A stretch of DNA of 64,000 nt from an uncultured Dokdonia sp. (GCF_947496725.1 NZ_CANMDS010000001.1:186001-250000), one strand, 5' to 3'; shown: positions 1-8,153, numbered from the stretch's first letter. Program-made: numbers and translations. Notes: generated from the sequence alone by a model not told the origin.

Positions 1-1
1 G

Positions 2-151
2 AGCTACAAGGGTGAGCAGGGAGACACTTTTGACTGGTTATATCTAGATTATGCAAAGCTTGAGTGGTATGCAAAAAAAAATGAGCTCAAGTGTGAGCTC
101 ATTTTTGAAGGTGATCATTATGATTATCTTGCAAGGCTATCGCTTACATAG
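2..151 (+). CDS. C-terminal end of a probable SAM-dependent methyltransferase (partial)
   Basis: An open frame enters from the left edge and ends at the TAG at 149-151, giving the last 49 residues of a protein whose start lies outside the window. The visible part contains DWLYLDYAKLEWYAKKN, then CELIFEGDHYDYLARL. From memory this resembles the C-terminus of class I SAM-dependent methyltransferases of Bacteroidota, where a HYDYLA-type end is common, but the SAM-binding motifs are not in the window, so the function is inferred. Its 3' end overlaps the end of the convergent DUF2059 gene by 8 bases. Confidence 0.55.
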   Translation, partial: SYKGEQGDTFDWLYLDYAKLEWYAKKNELKCELIFEGDHYDYLARLSLT

Positions 152-671
152 AGTATCCCTTTTCGGCAAGTTTATCTACCATAGAGCGATATAAATCTCT
201 ACTCCATATTTGAGAAATCTCTCCTATATTTTGTGCTATATCTGGCTCTGCCATTAATATTTTTTGTCCTGTAGGTGTGTTGTAAAATACAGATGCTTCT
301 TTTTGCTGTTCATAATCTAGCGCTGTTCTATCTGCAAGTAACTGGCGACCTGTACCTGTTTCATAAAAGGCAAGCATATTCTGTATATCCTCGTGACTAT
401 ATGTCCCTCTGTAAGCAGAAACTAGCATATTTAATACACGCTCTACCTGTTTTGGAGAGTCTGCTTTAAGCTCTGTCCATACAGATTCTGGCACATTTTG
501 ACTTTCATATTGCTTTTTAAGTAAATCAAATAATCCGTCTGTTGCATTACTGTACTGAGCGGCGGTTCCATTTACTTTAAAATAAGCAAGTACATCTTCG
601 TGATAACTAGTATCTTGAGCCTGAATAGTCAGAGAAGAAATAAAAAATATGGCTAAAAGTAATTTTTTCAT
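144..671 (-). CDS. DUF2059 domain exported protein
   Basis: A protein of 175 residues beginning MKKLLLAIFFISSLTIQAQ, a clear signal peptide ending in AQAQ-type cleavage. A longer frame runs upstream to 881, but it lacks protein character and overlaps the divergent lipoprotein gene that starts at 718, so the start at 671 (or 674) is preferred. The mature part is alpha-helical, with segments such as MLAFYETGTGRQLL and FYNTPTGQKIL typical of the DUF2059 family, whose biochemical function is unknown. The two F-Y-x-T-x-x-G-x-x-L/I repeats are the family hallmark. Likely periplasmic. The gene is divergent from the metalloprotease-like lipoprotein gene, with 46 bases between starts. Confidence 0.8.
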   Translation of the reverse strand: MKKLLLAIFFISSLTIQAQDTSYHEDVLAYFKVNGTAAQYSNATDGLFDLLKKQYESQNVPESVWTELKADSPKQVERVLNMLVSAYRGTYSHEDIQNMLAFYETGTGRQLLADRTALDYEQQKEASVFYNTPTGQKILMAEPDIAQNIGEISQIWSRDLYRSMVDKLAEKGYSM

Positions 672-717
672 CATTTTTACGATTAAATTATAGCGATAAA
701 TATAGAACATATTACAT

Positions 718-1491
718 ATGAAATCCTCACAATGGCTCACATTTTTATTTGTATTCCTTACTATCACTTTAGGTTGTAGTGACGATGATACAACAACCGT
801 TCCAGAAACAAATGAAAATGCAGCAAACCAACAACCTCTAGGTAGCTCTGCTGCAGAATTACTCTCAAGCGAAGACTTCACGAGCTTACGTGTAGAGGTA
901 GCTTACCCGCAAGGCTTTAGACCTACACAGCAAACTCTAGATTTATTGATTCCGTTTTTAGAAGAAAGACTAGATAAACCAGACGGTATTACAATGGTGG
1001 AATCTATAATAACAACAGATGAAACAGGACCTTATGATATAAACGAGATAGTAGCTATTGAGGATGCTAATAGGACGGTGTTTAACAATGGTGATGAACT
1101 AGGCGTGTGGCTTTTCTTTTCTGACGAGCGTAGCGAGGGAGACAGTGGCAACTCTGTGGTACTAGGCTCTGCTTATAGAAACACATCTATGGTTATTTAT
1201 GAGAAAACTTTTATTGATATAGCAAATAACTCAACTACACCTGTTAATAGAACACTTATAGAGACCTCTACCATACGTCACGAGTTTGGACATATATTTG
1301 GCCTTGTGAATGTGGGAACTCCAGATCTATCTGCTCACGAAGATTTAGATAACCCTAGACATTGTAATGTAGAAGATTGTCTTATGTATTTCCAGACGGT
1401 AACAAACTCTTTTAATACAAGTTCATTAGAAAGTATACCAGACTTTGATGATTTATGTATTCAAGATTTACAAGCAAATGGTGGGCTATAA
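718..1491 (+). CDS. Metzincin-like zinc metalloprotease lipoprotein (putative)
   Basis: A protein of 257 residues. The N-terminus is a lipoprotein signal with lipobox TLGC (Cys20), followed by an acidic SDDDTTT spacer typical of surface lipoproteins in this phylum. Residues 188-192 are HEFGH, in the context RHEFGHIFGLVNVG, which matches the HExxHxxG zinc-binding helix. His207 or His215 could be a third ligand, and CLMYF around 221-225 resembles a metzincin Met-turn. The canonical HExxHxxGxxH/D spacing is not kept, because the third ligand lies farther away. It may be a degraded or variant member. Substrate unknown. A strong terminator follows the stop. Confidence 0.65.
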   Translation: MKSSQWLTFLFVFLTITLGCSDDDTTTVPETNENAANQQPLGSSAAELLSSEDFTSLRVEVAYPQGFRPTQQTLDLLIPFLEERLDKPDGITMVESIITTDETGPYDINEIVAIEDANRTVFNNGDELGVWLFFSDERSEGDSGNSVVLGSAYRNTSMVIYEKTFIDIANNSTTPVNRTLIETSTIRHEFGHIFGLVNVGTPDLSAHEDLDNPRHCNVEDCLMYFQTVTNSFNTSSLESIPDFDDLCIQDLQANGGL

Positions 1492-1510
1492 CGCACACTA
1501 ACTTGAATAA

Positions 1511-1544
1511 AAAAGGGCGATTGATTACTCAATCGCCCTTTTTT
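1511..1544. terminator. Bidirectional rho-independent terminator
   Basis: A 14-base stem AAAAGGGCGATTGA (1511-1524) pairs with 1529-1542 across a four-base loop. It is A-rich on the left and T-rich on the right, so it can stop both the lipoprotein gene (+) and the LysM gene (-), which end on either side. Confidence 0.85.
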
Positions 1545-1565
1545 GTTATCTAATAAGATAAAGGT

Positions 1566-3620
1566 TTAATCTTCTACCTCTGTAAAAAGTACTTCTTCTA
1601 GTTGTAAACCATCTGTGTACTTTAGTAAGTACACTGCCTGATTAGAAAAACCACCTGCCCCTCTTCTATCGTACTTAAATTTATTCTCTATATAATCTGT
1701 CTCTACTCCAGAAGAAGCTGCACTATATAAATCTTGTGCATATGCTAGACGTAATAACGTATCATACATAAGGTCATACCCACGTATTGCATACTCACTA
1801 GGACTTACATTATATCTACTCTCATAGCTGTCTACAAAAGCTTTTACATCTTTATACTTATACTCTTTCTCTACAGATGGAAAATGAAAAGAAAGATTTT
1901 TTAAATGCTCGTGTTGTATCTCATCGCTGTCATAAGCACTACCTCTGTTTGTAGTAAATAATATAACCTTACGAGCTCCTACTTGCGCATTAAGATTAGT
2001 CGTTACATTACTTATTAATGGGACATCATTAGACTCTATAAACACCCAGTTTTCTAACTCGTCAGAAAGTTGATTAGGTATATCATCTGGATATAAATAG
2101 TATCCATTATCACCAGAACGTGGTGTTACAGTTTTTGCGCTAGGAAAAAGTGCTTTTATTTTTGATTTTGTAGTTCCATTTTTTGCATCTGCAATAATCA
2201 CTACGTTTTTACCTTGCCCATTAAGTTTAAGGTAAGAAAGCATTTTATCTCTTAACAACCCGTCTGCAGGTCTTGATACAAAAATATTGCTTCTACCATT
2301 AACCTTATTAGACATAGGTGATATTACGGGTACATTTTGAGAAGCCAATAATGATGAAGCTCGGTCTATATTACTACCTAAAAGAGGTCCTATTACAGCA
2401 TTTACACCATTAAAATCATTAGACTGTATCACAGTCTCAACTTTTCTAGCATTTACTGCCTTACCGTCTTTACGGTTATATGCTGTATCATAAGTATCTA
2501 GTTGTACAGATATTCCTAGCTTTTTTGCATCTTCTGCAGCCATAAGGATACCGCTATATAAATCTAATGACAAACGTAGGATACGATCATTTTTAAGCAA
2601 ATCTTCATTAGTCTCTACATTATCACTAGAAACACGGTTTACACCAAAGGGCAACATAACCGCAACTCGCTTTGTAGAAAAATCTGTTAGACTAGTAGCT
2701 AGGCTACCTTTTTTACCCTGTGCTATAATCACTTCTGTTTGTGTAGAGGTCTCGCCGTATGCTGGCGTAGGGTTATCTGAACCTGGACTTCCTTTAGGTA
2801 CTTTAAGTATCATCCCCTCCTTAAGTCCTTCGTCTAGTGCAGGGTTAAGGGTTAAAAGTTCGTCTGCCTCAAGGTTTAAAGAACGTAATAAACTATACAT
2901 TGTATTACCTTTCTTAACTTCATAAAAAGCATACTTGTCATTATTAATAATTGTACTCTCTGCAAAGTTTGCTTTAGGTACATTTATAACATCTCCTATC
3001 TTAAGCCCACCTTTTACTTGTGGATTTGCCTGCTCGAGCTCTGCTATTGTGATACCATACTTTCTGGCAATACCGTACTTGGTCTCTTTTGCAATTACCT
3101 TATGAGTGGTTTGCTCAAGAGTAGTTTGAGGCTCAGGAAGTGTTACAACAGACTCCGTAACTATTTCTGGTTTATAGTTAGTCGGGATACGAAGTTTATC
3201 ACCCTTTCTAAGAGTCTCACTGTATAAACGCTTATTGTATCTCTTAATCACATCTTGAGGCACTCCATAACGCTTAGATAAACTATACAATGTCTCCTTG
3301 CGTTTTACTTTATGCGTCTTAAATTTAAGATTATCTTGTTCTACAACTTGTGCACTTCCTTGTGAAGAAGCTGGTAAGATGAGTACTAGACCATCATAGA
3401 TTTCCTTTTTGGCATCTGGATTAAGCTTAGTGATCTCTTTCTCACTAATACCGTACTTTTTTGCAATATCCTTTACAGTCTCACCGCCTTTTACTTGGTG
3501 AGATATAAACTTTTGAAAAAAGGTGCTAGATGCTTTTGAGACTGCTGTGGTTGGGTTCGCTTTCGCGAAAGCGAAACAAAAAACAACCGCTATTACTGCA
3601 ATATATTTAGTCATATTCAT
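1566..3620 (-). CDS. LysM repeat protein with periplasmic-binding-like domain
   Basis: 684 residues. Signal peptide MNMTKYIAVIAVVFCFAFAKA is followed by four LysM peptidoglycan-binding repeats at about residues 40-83, 101-147, 172-216 and 231-276; each has the H/Y-x-V...ET/NT...YG(I/V)...L...N pattern and ends with a LxVP/LxIP strand. From about residue 315 (KRVAVMLPFG) there is a type I periplasmic-binding-like domain, as in ABC substrate-binding or LpoA-like proteins. The likely role is in the periplasm at the cell wall; the ligand is unknown. Only 3 bases separate it from guaA upstream, so the two are probably co-transcribed. The signal-peptidase site AFAKA is encoded by a copy of the dispersed palindrome (3558-3573). 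Confidence 0.85.
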   Translation of the reverse strand: MNMTKYIAVIAVVFCFAFAKANPTTAVSKASSTFFQKFISHQVKGGETVKDIAKKYGISEKEITKLNPDAKKEIYDGLVLILPASSQGSAQVVEQDNLKFKTHKVKRKETLYSLSKRYGVPQDVIKRYNKRLYSETLRKGDKLRIPTNYKPEIVTESVVTLPEPQTTLEQTTHKVIAKETKYGIARKYGITIAELEQANPQVKGGLKIGDVINVPKANFAESTIINNDKYAFYEVKKGNTMYSLLRSLNLEADELLTLNPALDEGLKEGMILKVPKGSPGSDNPTPAYGETSTQTEVIIAQGKKGSLATSLTDFSTKRVAVMLPFGVNRVSSDNVETNEDLLKNDRILRLSLDLYSGILMAAEDAKKLGISVQLDTYDTAYNRKDGKAVNARKVETVIQSNDFNGVNAVIGPLLGSNIDRASSLLASQNVPVISPMSNKVNGRSNIFVSRPADGLLRDKMLSYLKLNGQGKNVVIIADAKNGTTKSKIKALFPSAKTVTPRSGDNGYYLYPDDIPNQLSDELENWVFIESNDVPLISNVTTNLNAQVGARKVILFTTNRGSAYDSDEIQHEHLKNLSFHFPSVEKEYKYKDVKAFVDSYESRYNVSPSEYAIRGYDLMYDTLLRLAYAQDLYSAASSGVETDYIENKFKYDRRGAGGFSNQAVYLLKYTDGLQLEEVLFTEVED
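3558..3573. repeat. Dispersed palindrome, exact copy 1
   Basis: CGCTTTCGCGAAAGCG, exact; the symmetry extends to 20 bases with TT and AA flanks. It lies in the signal-peptide coding region of the LysM gene, read as AFAKA. Confidence 0.95.
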
Positions 3621-3623
3621 ATT

Positions 3624-5156
3624 TTATTCCCACTCAATAGTGGCTGGTGGCTTAGAGCTTATATCATATACTACTCTATTAACGCCTTTTACCTTATTAA
3701 TTATATCGTTAGACACTTTTTGTAAAAATTCATAAGGAAGATTTACCCAGTCTGCCGTCATACCATCAGTACTCTCTACTGCTCTTAACGCTACACACTT
3801 CTCATAGGTGCGCTCGTCTCCCATAACTCCTACAGAGTTTACCGGGAGAAGCATTGCTCCTGCTTGCCATACCTTATCATATAATCCCCACTCACGAAGA
3901 CCACTTATAAATATATGATCTACCTCTTGTAGTATGCGTACTTTCTCTGCCGTAATATCACCTAGTATTCTAATAGCTAGACCAGGCCCTGGAAAAGGGT
4001 GTCTACCTAAAAGCTCTTGTGATAACCCCATACTCGCTCCTACTCTACGTACCTCGTCTTTAAATAACATTCTAAGTGGTTCTACCACCTTAAGTGTCAT
4101 ATAATCTGGTAATCCACCCACGTTGTGGTGAGATTTTATTGTTGCACTAGGACCTCCGGTTGCACTTACAGATTCTATCACATCTGGATAAATAGTTCCT
4201 TGACCAAGCCACTTTGCATTTTCTACGAGCTTGCTCTCATCATCAAAAACCTCTACAAAAACGCGACCTATAGCTTTACGCTTAGTCTCTGGATCACTTT
4301 CACCTTCAAGAGCATCCAAGAAGCGTGCCGAAGCATCTACTCCTTTTACATTAAGTCCCATACCTTCATACTGCTTAAGTACTTGTGTGTACTCATCTTT
4401 GCGCAGTAAACCGTTGTTTACAAAGATGCAGTATAAGTTTCTTCCTATTGCTTTATGTAGTAATGTAGCTGCAACTGTGCTATCTACACCTCCAGAAAGA
4501 CCGAGTATCACACGATCTTCTCCTAGTTTTTCTTTTAAATCTGCCACAGTGGTATCTACAAAGGCATCTGGCGTCCAAGTTTGTGCTATACCAGCAATTT
4601 TTACTAAGAAATTTTCTAAAATTTTCTTACCATCTGTAGAGTGATATACCTCAGGGTGAAACTGTATACCATAAGTATCTTCACCTTCTATTTTATACCC
4701 TGCATTTTCTACATCGTGGGTAGAGGCTATGCGCTTTGCTCCTGCTGGTAATTTTTTTATGGTATCACTGTGACTCATCCATACTTGACTACCAGTAGAT
4801 ACACCTTCTAAAAATGTTTCTCCCTCTTCTACCATAGATAGATTTGCACGACCATACTCACGTGTGTTAGACTGCCCTACTTCTCCATCAAAAAATTGTG
4901 CTAAGTATTGCGCTCCATAACATACGCCCAGTAAGGGTTTTTTTCCTTTTATTTCAGAAAGGTCAGGATGTGGTGCATCTTCACTACGTACAGAGTGTGG
5001 AGACCCAGATAAGATTACAGCCTTGTAAGAAGACAGATCTTTAGGTTGATTGTTAAATGGTTTAATCTCGCAGTAGATATTTAACTCACGCACACGTCGT
5101 GCTATTAACTGCGTATATTGAGACCCGAAGTCTAAGATGAGAACGTTATTTTGCAT
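3624..5156 (-). CDS. guaA: GMP synthase (glutamine-hydrolysing)
   Basis: 510 residues from the ATG at 5156 ([14 protein letters not shown]); an in-frame TTG two codons upstream is less likely. It makes GMP from XMP, ATP and glutamine in the last step of guanine nucleotide synthesis. The N-terminal class I glutamine amidotransferase domain has the nucleophile Cys79 in GVCYGAQ and the His167/Glu169 pair in FHPEVYHS. The ATP pyrophosphatase domain follows with the PP-loop SGGVDS at 221-226, then the C-terminal dimerisation domain ending KPPATIEWE, the usual GuaA end. Full length. It is directly upstream of the LysM gene, a pairing I recall from other Flavobacteriaceae. Confidence 0.98.
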   Translation of the reverse strand: MQNNVLILDFGSQYTQLIARRVRELNIYCEIKPFNNQPKDLSSYKAVILSGSPHSVRSEDAPHPDLSEIKGKKPLLGVCYGAQYLAQFFDGEVGQSNTREYGRANLSMVEEGETFLEGVSTGSQVWMSHSDTIKKLPAGAKRIASTHDVENAGYKIEGEDTYGIQFHPEVYHSTDGKKILENFLVKIAGIAQTWTPDAFVDTTVADLKEKLGEDRVILGLSGGVDSTVAATLLHKAIGRNLYCIFVNNGLLRKDEYTQVLKQYEGMGLNVKGVDASARFLDALEGESDPETKRKAIGRVFVEVFDDESKLVENAKWLGQGTIYPDVIESVSATGGPSATIKSHHNVGGLPDYMTLKVVEPLRMLFKDEVRRVGASMGLSQELLGRHPFPGPGLAIRILGDITAEKVRILQEVDHIFISGLREWGLYDKVWQAGAMLLPVNSVGVMGDERTYEKCVALRAVESTDGMTADWVNLPYEFLQKVSNDIINKVKGVNRVVYDISSKPPATIEWE

Positions 5157-5499
5157 AGACAAAAATAGTATAATTATATAAAGTTATAAGGCATATAATT
5201 AGACAAAAAATAACGGAGTTTTTAACAGTATATATCTGCTCCGTATTTTGTCTCATAGCCGTTATTTAAAAGTCTTTTTTTCTGCATTATGACTTCTTGT
5301 ACTATGTAGCAATACGTACACTTAGTTTTTATAATTGAAAAACGCATCCCCTTGTCGAGTCTTTCTCTCTAGTTATCGAAAAGTGAGCTACATACGTCTA
5401 TTTAAGAATAATACAATCTAAATAAACTGTACATTTATAAGAAACCAATAGGCTTTAAAAGGCTCACTGCTTTAACTATACCAACTTTACTACCCAATT
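5157..5499. other. Intergenic region between divergent guaA and an unknown gene, with an imperfect inverted repeat
   Basis: About 340 bases without a convincing gene. It holds an imperfect inverted repeat: 5201-5218 (AGACAAAAAATAACGGAG) pairs with 5239-5253 (CTCCGTATTTTGTCT), with three unpaired bases and a 20-base loop. A T-run follows at 5275-5281. It could be part of the guaA leader or an unannotated RNA. No TTG-N19-TAnnTTTG promoter was found for either gene, and nothing else is recognisable. Confidence 0.4.
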
Positions 5500-6069
5500 A
5501 TGATAAATGACGAAGATGAGCGTTTTAATAGTGAACTAGACGAGTGGCGTAAACTTCCTGTTTTTAAACAAGGTCTCGTTATTCTCCATCTTATAGAGCA
5601 TATTATAGAGAGTATACACTTAGATGATCCACATCCAAGCACTCATTATAAACTTAAATTATACGAGCGCTATACGAGACAAATGATGGAAAATGCACTG
5701 CTCATCCCTTCAGAAATAGCCACTGCAGACTCTACAGACCTTTATGATCATAAAATGGAGAATGCAACTATGATACGTAAAGCAGCAAAAGAAATTCTAG
5801 TAGATAGTAAAGGCTTACAAGCCTCTGGATACAAAGAAACAGAGTACTTAGAGCTACTTTATGATGCCGTAGAAGAATTTAGACCACTCTTTGCAGAGTG
5901 GGTGCAATCTTTTGATACAAAAAACTTTATCATAGATCGCTGGGGGCTATTTAATCCTCCAGGAATCGCATATGATGACCCTATAGATAGTTTGAGCTTT
6001 GACTCCTCTGCATTTTTAAGAGACTTAGAAGATGACTGGGATGATGGAGATGATGACGACCTTATTTAA
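5500..6069 (+). CDS. Hypothetical acidic cytosolic protein
   Basis: 189 residues, no signal peptide or membrane segment. I do not recognise a named domain. The N-terminal two thirds is predicted helical (for example VFKQGLVILHLIEHIIESI) with a charged pattern, followed by an aromatic segment around FIIDRWGLFNPPGIAY and a very acidic tail LEDDWDDGDDDDLI. Such a tail may mediate contact with basic partners or nucleic-acid-binding proteins, but that is speculation. The start ATG follows a 340-base upstream region. It converges on the Lrp-family gene and overlaps its end by 8 bases. Codon use looks like that of its neighbours, so it is a real resident gene. Confidence 0.75.
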   Translation: MINDEDERFNSELDEWRKLPVFKQGLVILHLIEHIIESIHLDDPHPSTHYKLKLYERYTRQMMENALLIPSEIATADSTDLYDHKMENATMIRKAAKEILVDSKGLQASGYKETEYLELLYDAVEEFRPLFAEWVQSFDTKNFIIDRWGLFNPPGIAYDDPIDSLSFDSSAFLRDLEDDWDDGDDDDLI

Positions 6070-6496
6070 CAATAGGATTATAAGACACTACGTGTGACAA
6101 TACAATCTGGGTTTTAGACTCACCATAGGTAATAACCCTGTCTATAAGCTCTTCCAGATGCTTCTGGTTACGGAGTACAACTTCCATAACAATATTCTCA
6201 TTACCGGTAATACGATAACAGTTTACTACCTCCTCCCATTTTTTTACATTTTCTAAAAATGGTTTTAATTTACCCATAAAAGCACGTATTGTTATAATTG
6301 CCTTGAGTTGATATCCCATTGCCTCGGGGTTAACTATTGCTTTATACCCTTGTAAAATACCTGCATCTTCCATTTTACGTATACGCTCACCTACTGCCGG
6401 AGAGCTCACGCCTACCTTTTTTGCAATAGCAGTATTAGACTGCCTAGCATCTTCTTGTAAACATTGTAAAATGCGATTATTTAATGAATCAATCAT
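6062..6496 (-). CDS. Lrp/AsnC family transcriptional regulator
   Basis: 144 residues, the normal size for the family. The N-terminal AsnC-type helix-turn-helix runs through about residues 4-50 (LNNRILQCLQEDARQSNTAI, then VGVSSPAVGERIRKMEDAGIL). The C-terminal RAM/ActL ligand-binding fold follows, with GYKAIVNPEAMGY, AFMGKLKPF and CYRITGNENIVMEV. Family members usually form octamers or dimers that wrap DNA and respond to amino acids; the ligand here is unknown. The divergent start region holds two copies of a 12-base direct repeat spaced 40 bases apart, a plausible autoregulatory site. The target could also be the divergent unknown gene at 6606. Confidence 0.92.
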   Translation of the reverse strand: MIDSLNNRILQCLQEDARQSNTAIAKKVGVSSPAVGERIRKMEDAGILQGYKAIVNPEAMGYQLKAIITIRAFMGKLKPFLENVKKWEEVVNCYRITGNENIVMEVVLRNQKHLEELIDRVITYGESKTQIVLSHVVSYNPIVK

Positions 6497-6510
6497 AATT
6501 TTTAAAGTTA

Positions 6511-6562
6511 TTACTTAAAAATACATTTATTCATAAGCAAAACAAATTTTTTACTTAAAAAT
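6511..6562. promoter_or_regulatory. Helically phased direct repeats in the lrp-like divergent promoter region
   Basis: TTACTTAAAAAT occurs exactly at 6511-6522 and again at 6551-6562, a 40-base period close to four helical turns. It sits between the Lrp-type regulator (start 6496, minus strand) and the divergent gene at 6606. Lrp-family proteins bind arrayed, phased sites and often control their own gene, so these are candidate operators. Confidence 0.5.
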
Positions 6563-6605
6563 CTAAATAGAGTTATCAACTCAAGCTTGTATTTTTACCT
6601 TACTG

Positions 6606-7028
6606 ATGGTAACTTTTAAAGACATACAACTTGCAAACACTAAGGATGTTTCTAGATGCACGCTATATGCAGATGCAGTAGCATTTTTTACGCTTTCGCG
6701 AAAGCTGTCTAAAAATCATTTATCATCAAGCGCTTGGCGCTGCTTAAAACAAAGGAATATAGCTTCAAACCTAAGTCAAGATATTTCTACAAGCGCACTA
6801 ACACTACCTATGACAATAGCCGAAGCATCTGTTACTGCAGATTATGGCAAGAAACTATTTTTTAAAGAAACTCTAGAACAACGTGTAGAAAAGATTCTCA
6901 CACTATGTGTTACTCTACAAAACGTATATCAGCCACAAGACAAAAGAGCAAAGCAATTGTATAAAGCTGCAAATAAACTACAAGCCGGACTCAAAAAATG
7001 GTCTCTCCATTTAACATCTCAAAATTAA
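6606..7028 (+). CDS. Hypothetical basic protein divergent from the Lrp-type regulator
   Basis: 140 residues, no signal peptide. I do not recognise a family. The C-terminal half looks helical (ETLEQRVEKILTLCVTLQNV, KRAKQLYKAANKLQAGLKKW) and basic. A one-mismatch copy of the dispersed palindrome at 6691-6706 encodes TLSRKLS near residue 30. The gene starts 109 bases from the divergent Lrp-type gene and may be its target. No clear ribosome-binding site is visible, as is usual in Bacteroidota. It could have a shorter true start or be a lineage-specific gene. Confidence 0.6.
   Translation: MVTFKDIQLANTKDVSRCTLYADAVAFFTLSRKLSKNHLSSSAWRCLKQRNIASNLSQDISTSALTLPMTIAEASVTADYGKKLFFKETLEQRVEKILTLCVTLQNVYQPQDKRAKQLYKAANKLQAGLKKWSLHLTSQN
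6691..6706. repeat. Dispersed palindrome, copy 2 (one mismatch)
   Basis: CGCTTTCGCGAAAGCT: the last base differs from consensus. It lies inside the unknown gene at 6606, read as LSRK. Confidence 0.85.
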
Positions 7029-7149
7029 AAACTGTAACGCCCATAGGCTCTTAAAGAGCTAAGGCAATATTTACTTTAAGACTTTGTTGTTAAATATCGT
7101 TAAGCCATACTGAGCTACATAAAAACCAATGTACTTTTAATGTATGATG

Positions 7150-7186
7150 ATTAATATCAACTATATACCAATAAGGTGATATTAAT
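7150..7186. promoter_or_regulatory. Inverted repeat upstream of a small lipoprotein gene
   Basis: ATTAATATCA at 7150-7159 and its exact reverse complement TGATATTAAT at 7177-7186, with 17 bases between the arms, 36 bases before the ATG of the 46-residue lipoprotein. The arm size and spacing fit an operator for a dimeric regulator better than a terminator, because there is no T-run. The repeat is AT-rich, so chance is possible. Confidence 0.35.
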
Positions 7187-7221
7187 TATTTAAAAACAAT
7201 TAACCATTAAAATCAAACATT

Positions 7222-7362
7222 ATGACAAAGAGATTTTTAACACTAGTAGCTGTAGCCATATTTACACTTTCATTCTCTAGCTGTAGAGAAAAAACAACAG
7301 GAGAAAAAGTAGGTAACGCAGTAGAAAACGCTGTAGATGATGTTGAGAATGCCGTAGATTAA
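7222..7362 (+). CDS. Small entericidin-like lipoprotein
   Basis: A gene of only 46 codons: MTKRFLTLVAVAIFTLSFSS followed by Cys21, a standard lipoprotein signal with lipobox SFSSC. The mature peptide has about 26 residues, with EKVGNAVENAVDDVENAVD, an amphipathic heptad-like pattern repeating E/D-N-A-V. Size and layout resemble entericidin-type lipoproteins, which are stress-induced membrane peptides in Proteobacteria; homology is not claimed. It has a candidate operator upstream (7150-7186) and a strong terminator 21 bases after the stop, so it is probably a single-gene transcript. Confidence 0.7.
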   Translation: MTKRFLTLVAVAIFTLSFSSCREKTTGEKVGNAVENAVDDVENAVD

Positions 7363-7383
7363 TCATCAATACATATAAACAAG

Positions 7384-7415
7384 AAGCCTTTCTATAACAA
7401 GAAAGGCTTTTTTTT
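7384..7415 (+). terminator. Rho-independent terminator of the small lipoprotein gene
   Basis: AAGCCTTTC (7384-7392) pairs with GAAAGGCTT (7401-7409) over an 8-base loop and runs into a T-tract to 7415. Confidence 0.85.
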
Positions 7416-7430
7416 GTGATCTAAAATTAA

Positions 7431-7464
7431 AAAAGGTCTTAACACTGTAGCGTTAAGACCTTTT
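7431..7464. terminator. Second terminator-like hairpin, symmetric
   Basis: AAAAGGTCTTAAC (7431-7443) pairs perfectly with GTTAAGACCTTTT (7452-7464) over an 8-base loop. It is A-rich to the left and T-rich to the right. The lipoprotein transcript already ends at 7415, so this may back it up, or end an unannotated minus-strand RNA from the gap on its right. Confidence 0.65.
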
Positions 7465-7760
7465 ATTATCCAGAGGAGGGTATAGATAACGATGGCTATT
7501 TATTAATCTATTGTAAACGAAACCTTATACGCTCAAATAGTCAATACAATTTATATACGTCAAAACAAGAATTATGGATCTCTAGAGAAAAAAATATTGC
7601 GCAAAAAACACTCACAGCAAGCACGTTACCATAAATATCCTAAGCTATGGAAACAAATTTTGTAAGTGCCTGTATAATGCTACGTCAAAGAACTCATAAC
7701 AATCATACAGTCTCTAAAATAGAAACTGAAATAAAAAAATCAAATAAAGAAAAAATTGCT
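7465..7760. other. Intergenic region before the cupredoxin-like gene
   Basis: With the start of the next gene placed at 7761, about 300 bases are non-coding. An open frame runs upstream to 7647 but reads like non-protein sequence (NNHTVSKIETEIKKSNKEK before the signal peptide). I see no hairpin, no TAnnTTTG motif and no known RNA here. A TATAAT at 7670-7680 has no matching partner element. Confidence 0.4.
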
Positions 7761-8153
7761 ATGAAAAAATTAATCTCAATGTTCGTTTTACTTTTATCTG
7801 TAACATTTGCAGCACAAGCGCAAGATAAAATGATGAAAGATGCTCCTACAAAAGTTATTGCCTTAGAGCAAACTAAAGGTGAGTTCACTCAAAAACAAAT
7901 CGTTGTAAATGAAGGAACTTACACCTTCTCTATTGCAAATAACAACGTAGGTACAGATGTAGGGTTTGTTTTAGTGCCAAAAGGTAAAGACATTTCAAAT
8001 CCAGAAAATCACATTAAAACGGCTTATGTAACTGCCGTTGTACCTAACAATACGACAGGTAGCTCAAACGCAACTACACTTAAAAAAGGTGAGTACGTAT
8101 ACTTCTGCCCGCTTAACAAAACAACTACAGATAACGTTCTTATAGTACAATAA
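7761..8153 (+). CDS. Exported cupredoxin-like protein
   Basis: 130 residues from MKKLISMFVLLLSVTFAAQAQ, an unambiguous signal peptide that fixes the start at 7761 rather than at an upstream ATG. The mature part reads as a small Greek-key beta protein: KQIVVNEGTYTFSIANNN, GFVLVPKGKD, then EYVYFCPLNK near the C-terminus. This is the layout of plastocyanin-like proteins, with Cys116 in the position of the copper-binding cysteine. The expected histidine after it is replaced (CPLN rather than CxxH), so a normal type 1 copper site seems absent; His84 is the only other candidate ligand. Periplasmic. A strong terminator follows. Confidence 0.7.
   Translation: MKKLISMFVLLLSVTFAAQAQDKMMKDAPTKVIALEQTKGEFTQKQIVVNEGTYTFSIANNNVGTDVGFVLVPKGKDISNPENHIKTAYVTAVVPNNTTGSSNATTLKKGEYVYFCPLNKTTTDNVLIVQ

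Noticed and set aside
672-881. Upstream extension of the DUF2059 gene
   Set aside because: It overlaps the divergent lipoprotein gene and lacks protein character; the signal peptide starts at 671.
7674-7682. TATAAT as a sigma-70 promoter before the cupredoxin-like gene
   Set aside because: Bacteroidota use TAnnTTTG and no correctly spaced -35 or -33 element is present.
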